DNA of 5,918 bases from an uncultured Verrucomicrobiota bacterium. GTDB lineage: Bacteria; Verrucomicrobiota; Verrucomicrobiia; Limisphaerales; UBA9464. Position 1 is the stretch's first letter, and the number at the start of each line of letters is the position of its first letter. The position numbers and the translations under genes were made by a program. The notes below the pieces were generated by a model. It was not told the origin of the DNA and ran no database searches. It worked only from the letters and a program-made list of their open reading frames with translations. The stretch covers positions 1-5,918 of the forward strand of contig CAIPFS010000658.1 of assembly GCA_903864375.1 (NCBI GenBank), read 5' to 3'. Below are positions 5,917 through 5,918 of the stretch, in pieces.

Positions 5917-5918
5917 TG

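Noticed and set aside
1..5918. Mobile element, CRISPR array, tRNA/rRNA, toxin-antitoxin or defence system
   Set aside because: No transposase, integrase, regular repeat-spacer pattern, RNA gene or effector motif is visible; nearly all of the window is filled by intact housekeeping or metabolic genes.

Overview
The window is a compact, all-forward stretch of a high-GC (roughly 60% by eye) Gram-negative bacterial chromosome with five protein-coding genes and short intergenic gaps. The organism cannot be named from the sequence. An MsbA-like exporter coupled to an LptF/LptG-type permease implies an LPS-type outer membrane. The weak or absent Shine-Dalgarno sequences at the main starts, together with the gene mix, would suit a Verrucomicrobiota-like or other PVC/environmental bacterium. 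That placement is inference only.

Layout: (1) 2-754 is the 3' end of an MsbA-type ABC exporter, comprising the nucleotide-binding domain. (2) 751-1854 is an LptF/LptG (YjgP/YjgQ) family permease that overlaps it by ATGA. These two form a translationally coupled unit for moving lipid A/LPS across the inner membrane and on to the outer membrane. (3) A 113-base gap holds a 28-codon ORF (1875-1961) with the best ribosome-binding site in the window. It lies in the same frame as the next gene and is separated from it by one TAG. (4) 1968-2819 is a membrane-bound di-iron hydroxylase of the sterol desaturase/fatty acid hydroxylase superfamily. (5) 2964-4358 is a purple-acid-phosphatase-like metallophosphoesterase with a complete metal site but no signal peptide. 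(6) 4359-4500 is a leader with a perfect 9-bp inverted repeat and a possible enclosing stem. (7) 4501-5916 is a full-length pyruvate kinase with unusual residues at the position that normally marks K+ dependence and in the allosteric effector loops.

The first two genes, and possibly the desaturase, share an envelope-lipid theme. The phosphoesterase and pyruvate kinase look like independent genes. I see no mobile element, CRISPR array, RNA gene or defence system, and no clear sign of an undescribed multi-gene system. The points most worth a second look are the pyruvate kinase active-site and effector-site substitutions, the inverted repeat in its leader, and the short ORF before the desaturase.
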